A stretch of 64,000 nucleotides of DNA from an uncultured Gammaproteobacteria bacterium (GTDB lineage: Bacteria; Pseudomonadota; Gammaproteobacteria; Nitrosococcales; Methylophagaceae). The position numbers were made by a program, and so were the translations under genes. Below the pieces are notes generated by a model. The model worked only from the letters and a program-made list of their open reading frames with translations. It was not told the origin of the DNA and did no database searches. Within the stretch, counting starts at the first letter, position 1; the number at the start of each line of letters is the position of its first letter. The stretch is taken from NCBI GenBank assembly GCA_905479985.1, contig CAJQOM010000018.1, forward strand, positions 59,902 to 123,901. The letters are read 5' to 3'. Shown piece by piece: positions 48,392-58,714 of this stretch.

Positions 48392-48991
48392 TTAGATCGA
48401 TTCACGACCCGAGAATGCATGCGATAGTGTACCACTGTCAACATACTCAAGTTCACCACCAAGCGGAATGCCATGAGCAAGCCGAGTGATATGAATATCT
48501 TGGGCTTTAGCTAATTGGCCAATATAATGCGCTGTCGCCTCACCTTCAACAGTTGGATTGGTCGCGAGAATCACTTCTTGAATGGTTTTTTGGGCAAATA
48601 ACGCATTTAACTGAGGAATGCCCAAGGCGTCTGGCCCAATGCCATCAAGCGGTGATAAGTGGCCTGATAAGACAAAGTATCGGCCTTTATAATGTGTTGC
48701 TTGTTCTATCGATAAAATATCACTGGGCATCTCAACAATACACAACTGATCTTGCCGCCGCTGTGTATCAGCACAGCGATGACAAACCGGTGTTTCACTC
48801 AAAATCCGGCATTGTTCACAATGTTGGATTTTATCCAGTGCTGCAGTTAACGCAGCCACAAGCAGTTGGCCACCATCGCGATTACGTTCTAACAAGTGAA
48901 AAGCCATCCGCTGAGCAGATTTAGGCCCAACACCGGGTAAGCAGCGAAAGGCATCAATTAACTGATCAATAGTGGGGCCAAGACTTGCCAT
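48392..48991 (-). CDS. recR: Recombination mediator RecR
   Basis: A 199-residue protein that with RecO loads RecA at gaps. HhH region ([20 protein letters not shown]), a four-Cys zinc finger ([18 protein letters not shown]), a Toprim domain beginning [11 protein letters not shown], and a C-terminal Walker-B-like region are all present. Part of the conserved dnaX-ybaB-recR operon. Confidence 0.96.
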   Translation of the reverse strand: MASLGPTIDQLIDAFRCLPGVGPKSAQRMAFHLLERNRDGGQLLVAALTAALDKIQHCEQCRILSETPVCHRCADTQRRQDQLCIVEMPSDILSIEQATHYKGRYFVLSGHLSPLDGIGPDALGIPQLNALFAQKTIQEVILATNPTVEGEATAHYIGQLAKAQDIHITRLAHGIPLGGELEYVDSGTLSHAFSGRESI

Positions 48992-49011
48992 AATGAGTAT
49001 GTATTTTGCCT

Positions 49012-49320
49012 TTAGAAAGGGAGCTTCATACCAGGCGGCAACATACCAGACATATTGTCTTGGCTCGTTTTTTCGACCTGACGTACGGCATCATTGACCG
49101 CGGCAGCAATCAAGTCTTCTAGCATGTCTTTATCGTCTTCAAATAAAGCATCTTCAATGCTGACGCGTTTGACATCATGCTTACCCGTCATGACAACTTT
49201 CACCATACCAGCACCAGCTTGACCAGTGACTTCAAGCTTAGCGAGCTCTTGCTGTGCCTTTTCCATATTGGCTTGCATTTGCTGCGCTTGCTTCATCAAA
49301 TTACCCATGCCACCTTTCAT
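49012..49320 (-). CDS. ybaB: Nucleoid-associated protein YbaB/EbfC
   Basis: A 102-residue dimeric DNA-binding protein: [20 protein letters not shown] helix, then [20 protein letters not shown] strands and a Met/Pro-rich tail [11 protein letters not shown]. It lies between dnaX (12 bases upstream) and recR (20 bases downstream). Confidence 0.95.
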   Translation of the reverse strand: MKGGMGNLMKQAQQMQANMEKAQQELAKLEVTGQAGAGMVKVVMTGKHDVKRVSIEDALFEDDKDMLEDLIAAAVNDAVRQVEKTSQDNMSGMLPPGMKLPF

Positions 49321-49332
49321 GTTCTTTTCCTC

Positions 49333-51030
49333 TTACTTAATCGGTTTAATTGTACTTTCTATGACGCGTGCGTCAAATGCGGCTTTGATAGCATCAACGG
49401 CAGGATCATTATGAATTGATTCTGTGGCCCGTTCTTGATCGGCTACCACTTGTTCAGCACGCTCTGCGGCTAAAGTTGACGAACCCGCTTGATCGGTAGG
49501 GCTGTCGACAAAAGTGATTGTAATCGGTTGTCCAATAGACTTCGTTAAACTGGCCTCTAACCGCTCTTGTGGTTTTTTACTGGCTAAATGGGCGAGTTCT
49601 GGCGCAATACTCAATGTCACCTTATCATTATCAAAACGCAAAAAAGCACTGTTATCAGCAAGTTGTCGTGCTAATGCCGTTAACTTTAGGCTATTAATCA
49701 GACTCAGCCAATTCTCACCATTTAACGAGGCTGAAGCCGAATTATCCGCTACGTCAACAGGCTCAGGGGCGACAGCCTCAATGGGCGGTGGCGGAGTGGG
49801 TTTGGCAGGTTTAATTACAGATTCAGATGGCACTGACTTGGCAGGTGATGGTTTAACCTGTTTTTTTGCCTTTGCAGCAGTCGTTTCAATCGGCGTTGAC
49901 TGAACCTGAGGTGTGGCAGCTGGCATGTTAGCGGATGTATCAGCGATTACAGGCTGAAAGTGCATCATTCTAAGCAAGGTCATTTCAAAGCCGCTTTTAG
50001 GATCAGCCGCATAAGGCAAATCACGTTTACCATGTAATGCAATTTGGTAAAAAAGCTGCGTTAGTTCAGATGATAATTGTTGGCTAAATGTCGTTAGCAT
50101 GTCGACATCATCAGATTCTGCCATATCGAGGTCAGAGACTAGCTGCAATGTGGCAATACGTTGAAATAAAGCGAGCAAATCATTGAGCACTTGCACAAAG
50201 TCACGTCCTTGCACCGACAGCTCATGTGATCGTTGCATCAGCGCTTGACCATCTTGCGAGATTAAAGCCTGAATAAGATCATACAGTTGCTGCTGGGAGA
50301 CGGTGCCCAACATATCATGAATCTCAGTACTTTTAACCGTACCTGAACCATGAGAAATAGCTTGATCTAATAAACTGAGCGCGTCACGCATACTGCCATC
50401 AGCGGCTTTGGCAATGGTGTCGAGGGCATCAGTTTCAAAACCAATCTTTTCAGATTGTAAAATATTGGTCAGATGGCCTGAAATTTGGCTGATATCCAAG
50501 CGTCTTAAATTAAATTGCAAACAACGAGACAAAATCGTCACAGGCAGTTTTTGGGGATCAGTGGTGGCAAACAAAAACTTTACGTGCGGTGGTGGTTCTT
50601 CCAATGTCTTAAGCAAGGCATTAAAACTACTGGTCGACAACATATGGACTTCGTCGATTAAATAGACTTTATAACGGCCACGACTCGGTGCATATTGCAC
50701 ATTGTCTAATAGTTCGCGGGTATCATCGACCTTAGTGCGGGAAGCAGCATCGACCTCAATTAAATCAACAAAACGTCCAGCATCGACTTCTTGACAACTT
50801 TGGCATTCACCACAGGGCGTTGAGCTGACACCTTGCTCGCAATTCAATGACTTAGCAAAAATACGCGCTAGCGTGGTTTTACCGACGCCACGGGTGCCAG
50901 AGAAAAGAAAAGCATGATGAAGGCGATCTTGGTCAAGCCCATTGATCAAGGCTTTAAGGACATGTTCCTGTCCGACGACATTGGCAAAAGCGTTAGGCCG
51001 CCATTTTCGAGCGAGAACCAAATAACTCAT
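49333..51030 (-). CDS. dnaX: DNA polymerase III subunits tau and gamma
   Basis: A 565-residue clamp-loader ATPase. Walker A HAFLFSGTRGVGKTT, zinc-binding cysteines in LNCEQG...CGECQSCQEV, Walker B YLIDEVHMLS, and a Pro/Lys-rich linker (residues about 375-430) before the tau-specific C-terminal domain. The linker holds a run of seven A in codons GCA-AAA-AAA-CAG (residues 388-391), a candidate -1 frameshift site that would yield a gamma form of 392 residues. Length is shorter than E. coli tau (643). Confidence 0.96.
   Translation of the reverse strand: MSYLVLARKWRPNAFANVVGQEHVLKALINGLDQDRLHHAFLFSGTRGVGKTTLARIFAKSLNCEQGVSSTPCGECQSCQEVDAGRFVDLIEVDAASRTKVDDTRELLDNVQYAPSRGRYKVYLIDEVHMLSTSSFNALLKTLEEPPPHVKFLFATTDPQKLPVTILSRCLQFNLRRLDISQISGHLTNILQSEKIGFETDALDTIAKAADGSMRDALSLLDQAISHGSGTVKSTEIHDMLGTVSQQQLYDLIQALISQDGQALMQRSHELSVQGRDFVQVLNDLLALFQRIATLQLVSDLDMAESDDVDMLTTFSQQLSSELTQLFYQIALHGKRDLPYAADPKSGFEMTLLRMMHFQPVIADTSANMPAATPQVQSTPIETTAAKAKKQVKPSPAKSVPSESVIKPAKPTPPPPIEAVAPEPVDVADNSASASLNGENWLSLINSLKLTALARQLADNSAFLRFDNDKVTLSIAPELAHLASKKPQERLEASLTKSIGQPITITFVDSPTDQAGSSTLAAERAEQVVADQERATESIHNDPAVDAIKAAFDARVIESTIKPIK
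49853..49867 (-). other. Candidate programmed -1 ribosomal frameshift site in dnaX
   Basis: On the coding strand the heptamer A-AAA-AAA is in the phase needed for tandem -1 slippage. Slipped ribosomes read ACA GGT and then TAA (49853-49855). CAGGT right after the run pairs with ACCTG 9 bases on, a modest stem. An AAAGG lies just upstream. E. coli dnaX uses the analogous A-AAA-AAG to make gamma. Confidence 0.6.
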
Positions 51031-51063
51031 AGATATAGGTGATTACCAAGCCCAAAAAGAATA

Positions 51064-51180
51064 GGGTGGCGACCCGTACCAGCCAAATCTCGGCGCCCGA
51101 GTCCGAAGGTTCCGTTGCTCCCTTCCGGGCCTGGCGGGTTGACCAACATTTCGTCGCGAGGTAACCGGCACAGGCCACCA
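51064..51180 (-). ncRNA. ffs: 4.5S signal recognition particle RNA
   Basis: The minus strand carries the universal SRP hairpin: CAGGCCCGGAAGGGAGCA, with the GGAA tetraloop and the asymmetric internal loop that binds Ffh. The ends GGTGGC (minus 5') and GCCACC (minus 3') pair, giving about 115 nt, like E. coli 4.5S RNA (114). TATTCTTTTT follows the 3' end and may terminate it. It precedes dnaX on the same strand. Confidence 0.93.
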
Positions 51181-51480
51181 TAGAGAGCGTGATTTTAGTT
51201 GGTTTTTATATTTTTGGCTATGTTTATTGTATTTGTTTCGCATCTGATGAAAAAAGAAGCGTGATGAATAGGGCGATAGCCAAGATATTTTTTTATTATC
51301 AGATTACGTTTTCTACAGGGAAGATGGCTAAACCAATGATATTAACCATGGAAAAAACAGGTGATCATACTGTGTTTTGAGAGCCTGCTCACAGATTAGA
51401 AATAATATCCAAACTAAGTGAGATATAACCGGTAATTAATTGAATACTCTGCTAAAGTCAGTACCAACATTTATAAAGTC

Positions 51481-53511
51481 GTGGTGGGCATTGTGGCCAA
51501 GTTTAAAATCAGTAGTTTGGTTTCCTTATGTATTTATTCATTAAGTAGCCAAGCAGGCAGTTTAGACAATTTAAAAAACCTGAGTTTAGAAGATTTTTCG
51601 AATTTAGATGTCGTGGTGACATCATTATCTCGCCGACCGCAAAAATTAACAGATTCTGCCGCCGCTGTTTATGTCATCAGTAACGAAGATATACAACGTT
51701 CTGGCGCAAGTAATATTCCCGAAGTATTACGCTTGGCACCTGGCGTAGAAGTTGCGCAAATTAATGCGTCGACATGGTCTATTACTGCATGAGGGTTCAG
51801 TGGTAGATCTGCAAAAAAACTACTTGTTCTTATGGATGGCAGAACAATCTATACTCCTTTGTTCTCAGGCGTCTATTGGGATGTGCAAGATACCTTATTA
51901 GAAGATATTGAACGCATTGAAGTAATTCGTGGTCCTGCTACAGCTGTATGGGGCGGTAATGCGATGAATGGTGTTATTAATATCATTACAAAAGCCGCGC
52001 GTGATACCCAAGGTGGTTTGTTAACAGCGAGTGTAGGTACAGAAGTAGAAAGGCAAGTTGCATTGCGTTATGGCGACAAAATCGGTGAAGACTTCTTTTA
52101 TCGACTCTATGGCAAATATAAAAAGTATGACAGCTCTGTAGATATGACAGATACCAATGATTCTTTTGATGAAAATGATCTAAACCAAGTCGGCCTTCGT
52201 GTTGATTGGCAGCTATCAGAAAAAAATAATTTAGAATTTCATGGCGATCTATATAAAGGCCAAGTTGAACAAAGACAGCCTGTTGCAATGCTAGTGCCAA
52301 CGATCGGTATTTCAGATGTTGAAAGAGAAAATCAAGTCAGCGGGTTTAATCTGTTAGGAAAATGGACCCATACAGTCTCAGACACCGCGAACTGGAGCTT
52401 ACAGGCCTACTATGATAGGGCCAAGCGACAAGATACGTCAACGGTTGACACCAAAGTCGATACATTGGATATTGATTTTAAACATCAATTTACAATGGCA
52501 GACAGACATCACATCATTTGGGGAACCGGTTACCGGCGAGTATTAGATGATTTAAGGGGTAAATACACAGTCTCTTATACGCCTGAGAGACGTTTAACCC
52601 ATCGTTACAACGCTTTTTTCCAAGATGAAATCATATTGTTGCCCAATAAATTTAGTGTGATCATTGGTTCGCAATTTGAGCATAATGATTTTACCGGCTT
52701 TGAAATGCAGCCAAATATTCGTTTAAAATGGAATGTTGATGAAACTAGCCTTGCATGGGCATCAGTATCAAAAGGGCTGGGCGTAGCCGATCGCAGTAAT
52801 GAAGATGTCAGAGTTAACATAAGAGCAGCACCTCCGACTCCGGGCTTTGGTCCACTACCGATACTGGTGGCTTTCGTTGGGTCTGACAGTAAACAACCTG
52901 AAAAAGTCATCGCCTATGAAATGGGTTATCGCACCTTTTTTGGTAAGCGTAACCTATTTGATATTTCATTATTTTATAACGACTACAGTCGACTAAGGAC
53001 TAATGAATCAGGTGCTGATTTTGTTGAAACATCACCGGTACCTCATGTCGTATTACCTATTGTGGGTGGTTTTGAGAAGGAAGGAGAGAGTTACGGTATT
53101 GAAATCGCAGCAGAGTGGTTTGTTAATGAACAATTAACTTTGAAAGGCCATTATAGCTATTATGAATTAGATTTAGAGCCACCAAAAGGAACAACAGCGA
53201 CAATGCCAGAATTGGCAGAAGGTTTAAGCCCTCAACACCAAGCCTCTTTAAGTACGTTATACCAATTGACAGATGACATTACTGTAGACACTTGGCTACG
53301 TTATGTCGATGAATTACCAAATAATGATGTCAATAGTTATATTGATATGGATATTAAACTGACGTGGCAGCCAGTACATAATGTTGAATTATCACTAGTA
53401 GGCCAAAATTTACTAGAAGGTGCACGCCACGAATACGGTGATGATCTTGTTTCAAATGCCCCAACGCAAGTCGAACGAGGCGTTTACGTAAAGGCCTTAC
53501 TTAAATTCTAA
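51481..53511 (+). pseudogene. TonB-dependent receptor interrupted by an in-frame TGA
   Basis: One continuous reading frame encodes a whole receptor except for a TGA at 51790-51792. The first part has a signal-like start, then LEDFSNLDVVVTSLSRRPQK and the plug segment IPEVLRLAPGVEVAQI...WSITA. After the stop the plug resumes GFSGRSAKKLLVLMDGRTIY and continues through a 22-strand-type barrel to VERGVYVKALLKF. The stop stands where homologues have Arg in ARGF, so CGA-to-TGA is the simplest change. An ATG at 51832 could restart translation but would lack an export signal. Start codon unsure (GTG at 51481, 51484 or 51493). The 300 bases upstream (51181-51480) hold no gene. The end overlaps yfiR (TAATG). 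Confidence 0.85.
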
Positions 53512-54071
53512 TGATTAAGAATTTTAAAACGCACTTTAGGGCCGTAATACTGATGGTATTCTTCAGTTCAGTTTCTGTTGAAGCTTTTGCAGACTCGACC
53601 GAAAGAACTGATCGCCAAGCACAGTTTATGGCAGTGTACTTATTACATTTCGCTAATTTTATCGAATGGCCGAAAGCGACGGGGGAAGCTAGAAATGCAT
53701 TTAACCTTTGTTTTTATGCAGAAGGGAACGTTAAATCGTCTATTCGAGAACTTGCAGGTGAACAGCTGAAAACTACTGCCATCAGGCTTATAGAGGCACC
53801 AACATTTCAAGTATTAAAACAATGCCAAATTGTATTTATCGAAAAACGAAAGGTAAGTGAGTTCCAGAAAATAAAACAACAGACAGAAGGTAAGCCGATA
53901 CTTTTTGTGAGTGATAAAGCAGGCTTTATTGAGCAAGGCGGCACGATAGAGTACTTTATTGAGAACAATAAACTTCGGTTTGCAGTGAATGCCGAGTTAG
54001 CTAAAGAGACGGGATTGATTCTTAGCTCAAAATTACTAAGGATTGCTAAGATAGTCGAGCGAAAAAAATGA
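53511..54071 (+). CDS. YfiR-family (DUF4154) periplasmic protein
   Basis: A 186-residue exported protein (signal LMVFFSSVSVEAFA) with YLLHFANFIEWPK, CQIVFIEKRKVSEF, ILFVSDKAGFIEQGGTIEYF and KLLRIAKIV, the DUF4154 pattern. YfiR represses the diguanylate cyclase YfiN (TpbB) in P. aeruginosa from the periplasm. It overlaps the GGDEF/EAL gene by 4 bases, so its probable target is the CHASE-like sensor of that protein. Confidence 0.88.
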   Translation: MIKNFKTHFRAVILMVFFSSVSVEAFADSTERTDRQAQFMAVYLLHFANFIEWPKATGEARNAFNLCFYAEGNVKSSIRELAGEQLKTTAIRLIEAPTFQVLKQCQIVFIEKRKVSEFQKIKQQTEGKPILFVSDKAGFIEQGGTIEYFIENNKLRFAVNAELAKETGLILSSKLLRIAKIVERKK

Positions 54072-56554
54072 ATTTATTTAGCTCCCGTACCTTTAAAGGT
54101 AAATTGTCAGCCCTTATCGTGATGACAACAGGCCTAGCCTTACTGATCGCCGTTTTCGCTTTTACATTGAATGATAATATTTCAGTTAAGAAAAGCATAC
54201 AGACAAGGCTAGAAACGCAAGCTAAAATTATTGCTGATACGAGTGTGACAGCATTATTATTTCATGATCAAAAAGCCAGCGAAGAAATATTAGCTTCTTT
54301 GGAAGCAGATCAATCCATTGTTCAAGCAGCCATTTACGATGTTGATGGAAGTCGTTATGCAACGTATACAACGGGCACTGTTATCACATTGCCAAACCAG
54401 TTCTCGTCACTGGCTTTAAAGGCGGATAAAAGCTATCAAAACCTCCATTTACCCATTCATTATAATGGTAAGGAAATCGGACAAGTTGTTATTGTTGCAA
54501 GTACAGAAGAACTGACACAACGTATTATTTACTTCATTACGACAGCACTATTTATTTTATTGGTCGCGTTACTACTTTCCTTTCTGATCACAGGTCGTTT
54601 ACAAAATGAAATACTACTTCCCATCACTACTCTCACTAATTTTGCATCACGTGTTAGGGATGAGAAAGATTACAATTTACGGGTTAAAGTACAAGCGAAG
54701 GATGAGTTGGGTAGCTTGGGTGTCATGTTTAATGGCATGCTCGAGAAAATCCAAGAGAGAGATAACAATTTAGAAACGCTTGTGGGAGAGAGAACGCAGC
54801 AGCTAGAAGATAAGAACGAAGAACTATCTGTAGAAATTACCGAAAGAAAAGCGATGCTCAAAATGTTAGAACAGAGTGAAGCGCGTTTTAAAAGTTCATT
54901 CGATCAATCTGCGGTAGGCATGGCACTGATTGATAGCGAGCAGTCGATATTACAAGTCAATGATGCCTTTTGTTCTATGCTTGGTTATGATGAAAGTGAA
55001 CTGCTCACCACGACATTGGGGTCGAAATTAGAGGCTGAAGATGCGATTCTAAACAAGCATTATCACCAGCAACTGGTCATCTCTGAAATACAGCACTATG
55101 AAGCAGAACAAAGGTATTTAAAAAAAGATGGCAGCCGATTATGGGGCCTATTAAATGTATCAGCAGTGCGGCATGAAAAATCTTTTTTACATGCTATGGT
55201 ACAAATTCAGGATGTGACTGAAGCCCGAGAGTTATCGAGAAAACTGACATACCAAGCATCCCACGATGCATTAACGGGTTTGATTAATCGCAGAGAGTTT
55301 GAAACGCAAATAAAGCAGTTAGTAGCAAGTAGCAGTATTAATCAACACACAGAACATGCCTTACTCTACTTAGACCTTGATCAGTTTAAAGTCATTAACG
55401 ATACATGTGGCCATATTGCAGGAGATGAACTACTAAGACAAATCGCAACAGTGATGAAGGAAACAGTAAGACAAGCTGACATCTTAGCCAGGCTTGGCGG
55501 GGATGAATTCGGTGTCCTAATGGGTTTTTGTAGCCAAGAGCAATCACAACGATTAGCAGAATCTTTACGAAAAGAAATTGAAGATTTTCGTTTTGCTTGG
55601 GATGGCCAAGTTTTCAACTTAGCCGTTAGTATTGGTATCGCGTCGATTAATCAAACGACCCATAATATTACTGAAATAATGCGGCGAGCGGATGCAGCCT
55701 GTTATATGGCAAAAGAGTCTGGTCGCAACCGCACCCATGTGTTTCGAGATGAAGATGAAACGCTCGCGCAACGCCAAGGCGAAATGCAATGGGTAGCAAG
55801 AATTAATACCGCATTGGAAGAAGATAAATTTCATTTATATGCTCAGGCCATTATGGATATCAAGCGGCAAGAGATTACGCATTATGAAATATTGATTCGT
55901 CTTGAAGATGAAGAAGGCAATATTATTCCTCCTGGGGCATTTCTACCGGCAGCGGAGCGCTATAACCTTATCTCCAAACTGGATAGATGGGTTATCAAGA
56001 AAAGCCTGGCATGGGTAACTGAGCAGTCAGCCTTATCTGAAGATGATTTTATTGTATCAATTAATATTTCAGGCCTCAGCTTCAGTGAACCCGGGTTCAC
56101 AGAGTATGTCCTAGGCTTATTGCAAACATATCAAATACAAAATGAAAGAATTTGTTTTGAAATTACTGAAACCGCAGCGATTGCGAATTTGTCGAGTGTG
56201 ACCGAATTTATAAAGCAATTACAGCAGCAAGGCTGTTTGTTTGCATTAGATGATTTTGGCAGCGGCATGTCTTCTTTTGCTTACTTGAAAAACTTACCAG
56301 TGGATTTTCTGAAAATTGATGGCATGTTCGTTAAAGATATTCTAGATGACCCGATTGATTTCGAAATGGTTAAGTCAATCAATGAAATCGGCCATGTAAT
56401 GGGTAAGAAGACGATAGCGGAGTTTGTTGAAAATGACGCAATTTTAGCTAAACTTGAAGAGATTGGGGTGGACTATGCCCAAGGCTATGGGATTGGTATG
56501 CCTGAGCCAGTAGCGTCAGTACTGTCAGCAGATCTCGTAGCAGAGGATATGTAG
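54068..56554 (+). CDS. Membrane sensor with HAMP, PAS, GGDEF and EAL domains (c-di-GMP turnover)
   Basis: An 828-residue inner-membrane protein. Two transmembrane helices (residues about 12-30 and 155-178) flank a periplasmic CHASE8-like domain. HAMP and a coiled coil follow, then PAS (about 275-390), GGDEF with intact GGDEF at 477-481, and EAL (about 575-820). The EAL motif reads YEILIRL, but later catalytic groups are present (INISGLSF, FEITETA, DDFGSGMSS, LKIDG, AEFVEN, AQGYGIG). Both cyclase and phosphodiesterase activity are plausible. In P. aeruginosa YfiN a homologous sensor is silenced by YfiR. Confidence 0.92.
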   Translation: MNLFSSRTFKGKLSALIVMTTGLALLIAVFAFTLNDNISVKKSIQTRLETQAKIIADTSVTALLFHDQKASEEILASLEADQSIVQAAIYDVDGSRYATYTTGTVITLPNQFSSLALKADKSYQNLHLPIHYNGKEIGQVVIVASTEELTQRIIYFITTALFILLVALLLSFLITGRLQNEILLPITTLTNFASRVRDEKDYNLRVKVQAKDELGSLGVMFNGMLEKIQERDNNLETLVGERTQQLEDKNEELSVEITERKAMLKMLEQSEARFKSSFDQSAVGMALIDSEQSILQVNDAFCSMLGYDESELLTTTLGSKLEAEDAILNKHYHQQLVISEIQHYEAEQRYLKKDGSRLWGLLNVSAVRHEKSFLHAMVQIQDVTEARELSRKLTYQASHDALTGLINRREFETQIKQLVASSSINQHTEHALLYLDLDQFKVINDTCGHIAGDELLRQIATVMKETVRQADILARLGGDEFGVLMGFCSQEQSQRLAESLRKEIEDFRFAWDGQVFNLAVSIGIASINQTTHNITEIMRRADAACYMAKESGRNRTHVFRDEDETLAQRQGEMQWVARINTALEEDKFHLYAQAIMDIKRQEITHYEILIRLEDEEGNIIPPGAFLPAAERYNLISKLDRWVIKKSLAWVTEQSALSEDDFIVSINISGLSFSEPGFTEYVLGLLQTYQIQNERICFEITETAAIANLSSVTEFIKQLQQQGCLFALDDFGSGMSSFAYLKNLPVDFLKIDGMFVKDILDDPIDFEMVKSINEIGHVMGKKTIAEFVENDAILAKLEEIGVDYAQGYGIGMPEPVASVLSADLVAEDM

Positions 56555-56773
56555 CCAGCATACATAGAGATAAACTTTTCGAACACAATAGACCAAGTTA
56601 TCGATATTTTAGTAGATTGGGGCACAGTGCTGGATAATTTGCATTCAGGGTGAGTTAAGGTGTTTGTATTAAGCATCAAAACGTCATATTTTCGGCATGC
56701 TTGAACAAATAAAGGCCATAACAAAAGCTGAAATAGTAACAATGGTTAACTGATAACAAGACATAGCGTGATG

Positions 56774-58033
56774 TCAGTCCAACCGTACACCTAATGCTTG
56801 TTTATAAGCCATCACTGCTGGTATAAGGCCAGCAATCATTGCAGCAATCAATATCAGGGCCAAATAAATGAGCTGGTCGATACTAAATATATTGGATGAT
56901 AAATGAATACTGAAATGTTCAAGGCCGATATTTTTAGCCAATTCAAAGCTCATAGCGACACCTAATAAACCGAAGACATAGCCTACGAAGGTAACAATAA
57001 CAACTTCGATTTCTATCAGTGAGAAGATAAACCAAGGACTGGCTCCCATCACTCTCATCACAGCAATTTCATGCTGTCTTTCACGAATAGAGGCGAGTAG
57101 CATCGCAACTAAACCGAGTAATGATGAAATCAGAATCAAGACAGCGATTAAACGCAGGCTCTGCTCCATCACGGAAGTGATTTGCCAAAGTTTAGCGAGG
57201 GTGACGCCCGGTAAAATAGCCAACAAGGCTTCATCACGATATTCATTGACGACACGTTGGAAACGGAAGATGGCTGTTTTTTGTTTAAGCCCGAGCATGA
57301 CAGCTGTAACGGATTTAGGCGTTAACGATTGCGTATCAATAACAGAGTGGGCGGCATTCGAATTGGCGCCGTTATTCCATCCTATGTGAATGGCTTCCAT
57401 TGCTGACAGACTGATGTATAAACTTTTATCGACAGGGGTCCCTGTCGCTTGAAGTAGGCCACTGATGCGAAATGGCTTGTCTTTATGAACGCTGAAACTG
57501 GTCGCACCAAGACCATGTGACAAGGTGAGTTTGTCGCCGAGTTGATAACCGAGTTTATGGGCAACTTCAGATCCTAAAACAACATCATAAACATCTTCAA
57601 AAGGCTGGCCAGCTGCAAACTGTAAGGGTTGAAGTTCAGCGTAATGATAATGGGTGAAATAATCTGGGGTAGTAGCGGTAACGCGGTAACCTTGATGAGA
57701 GTCGCCCAATGAAATAGGCACGGCCCATTCAACACTACTCAGCGTGGTAAGTTCTTGATACGTTTTCCAGCTTATATTTTGGGTAGCAGCACCCATATGA
57801 AAAACCGCGTACAGTAATAAATTGATGTCACCCGTACGTGCACCCACGATCAAATCAGTACCTGCGATAGTGCTATTAAAATTTTGTTTAGTTTGCATAC
57901 GTATTTGTTCTACACCAATCAAAACATATACACTCACAATAATAGCGAGCAGCGTCAGTATTACCGAGCCCTGCCGACTCTTTAAACTATTCAAGGCGAG
58001 TTTAAAAAAGATCGCATTGAACCTAGGCATCAT
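56774..58033 (-). CDS. FtsX-family ABC transporter permease (LolC/MacB type)
   Basis: A 419-residue inner-membrane protein: one helix near the N-terminus (SVILTLLAIIVSVYVLIGVE), a large periplasmic domain, then three C-terminal helices, the topology of type VII mechanotransmission permeases. It overlaps the ATPase gene. Homologues PA4065-type belong to Zur-controlled clusters with DUF2796 and DUF3299 genes. Whether it moves a metal, a lipoprotein or a chelator is unknown. Start could be 58030, 58033 or 58042. Confidence 0.85.
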   Translation of the reverse strand: MMPRFNAIFFKLALNSLKSRQGSVILTLLAIIVSVYVLIGVEQIRMQTKQNFNSTIAGTDLIVGARTGDINLLLYAVFHMGAATQNISWKTYQELTTLSSVEWAVPISLGDSHQGYRVTATTPDYFTHYHYAELQPLQFAAGQPFEDVYDVVLGSEVAHKLGYQLGDKLTLSHGLGATSFSVHKDKPFRISGLLQATGTPVDKSLYISLSAMEAIHIGWNNGANSNAAHSVIDTQSLTPKSVTAVMLGLKQKTAIFRFQRVVNEYRDEALLAILPGVTLAKLWQITSVMEQSLRLIAVLILISSLLGLVAMLLASIRERQHEIAVMRVMGASPWFIFSLIEIEVVIVTFVGYVFGLLGVAMSFELAKNIGLEHFSIHLSSNIFSIDQLIYLALILIAAMIAGLIPAVMAYKQALGVRLD

Positions 58034-58697
58034 TGATCTCATTCATGGATTGACTGCGTGAAAAGTAGGACGATAAGGTGTGATCATGACTGACAAATAG
58101 CAACGTTAAAGGTGTTGACTCAACTTGGCGTAATAACAATTGCATAAAGGCATCACGACTTTGGTGGTCGAGAGAGGAGGTAGGCTCATCAACAATCAGT
58201 AATTGTGGTTGATGAATCATGGCCCGCGCAATGGCAACACGTTGCTGTTGGCCGACACTGAGTTGGTGTGACGCTTTATGCCAATGAGATTGCTCAATGC
58301 CTAGTGAAATCAGCAGTGAACAAGCTTTGTCTTCAACCTGTTTACTATCTTGCTGTTGATCGGTAAAAATGCAGGCTAGCCTGATATTATCTAATGCAGA
58401 CAAATACGGAATAAGGTTAAAGCGCTGAAAAACATAGCCAATACGTTGAGCACGAAAATGATCACGCTGGCGGCCTGATAGTGTGTCTAACTGTGCGCCT
58501 AATACGCCAAGATATCCCTGCGTGAGGGGCAAAATACCGCTAATGAGATTGAGCAAAGAAGATTTTCCACAGCCAGAAGGACCCTGTAGAAACAAACGTT
58601 CTCCTTGTTCGACATGCCATGAAGGAATATCAAGGATAAGTGGCGATTGTGGGCTATAACTGAATTTCAGGTTTTGTATCAGAATGCTGGTCTTCAT
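58023..58697 (-). CDS. ABC transporter ATPase (LolD/MacB type)
   Basis: A 224-residue ATPase with Walker A LQGPSGCGKSSLLNL, Q-loop GYVFQRFNLIP, signature LSVGQQQRVAIARA, Walker B LLIVDEPTSSLD and the switch His in FVSHDHT. It pairs with the overlapping FtsX-type permease. Its start is 18 bases from the Zur-type palindrome at 58715-58730, shared with the divergent DUF3299 gene. Confidence 0.88.
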   Translation of the reverse strand: MKTSILIQNLKFSYSPQSPLILDIPSWHVEQGERLFLQGPSGCGKSSLLNLISGILPLTQGYLGVLGAQLDTLSGRQRDHFRAQRIGYVFQRFNLIPYLSALDNIRLACIFTDQQQDSKQVEDKACSLLISLGIEQSHWHKASHQLSVGQQQRVAIARAMIHQPQLLIVDEPTSSLDHQSRDAFMQLLLRQVESTPLTLLFVSHDHTLSSYFSRSQSMNEINDA

Positions 58698-58714
58698 AAA
58701 ATAGCTTATTTCCT

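Noticed and set aside
50993..51243. Two short minus-strand open frames of 62 and 66 residues
   Set aside because: Both lie over the 4.5S RNA; the RNA signature is decisive.
51790..51792. TGA in the TonB receptor as selenocysteine
   Set aside because: The position corresponds to a conserved Arg, not Cys, and no SECIS-like hairpin is evident right after it.
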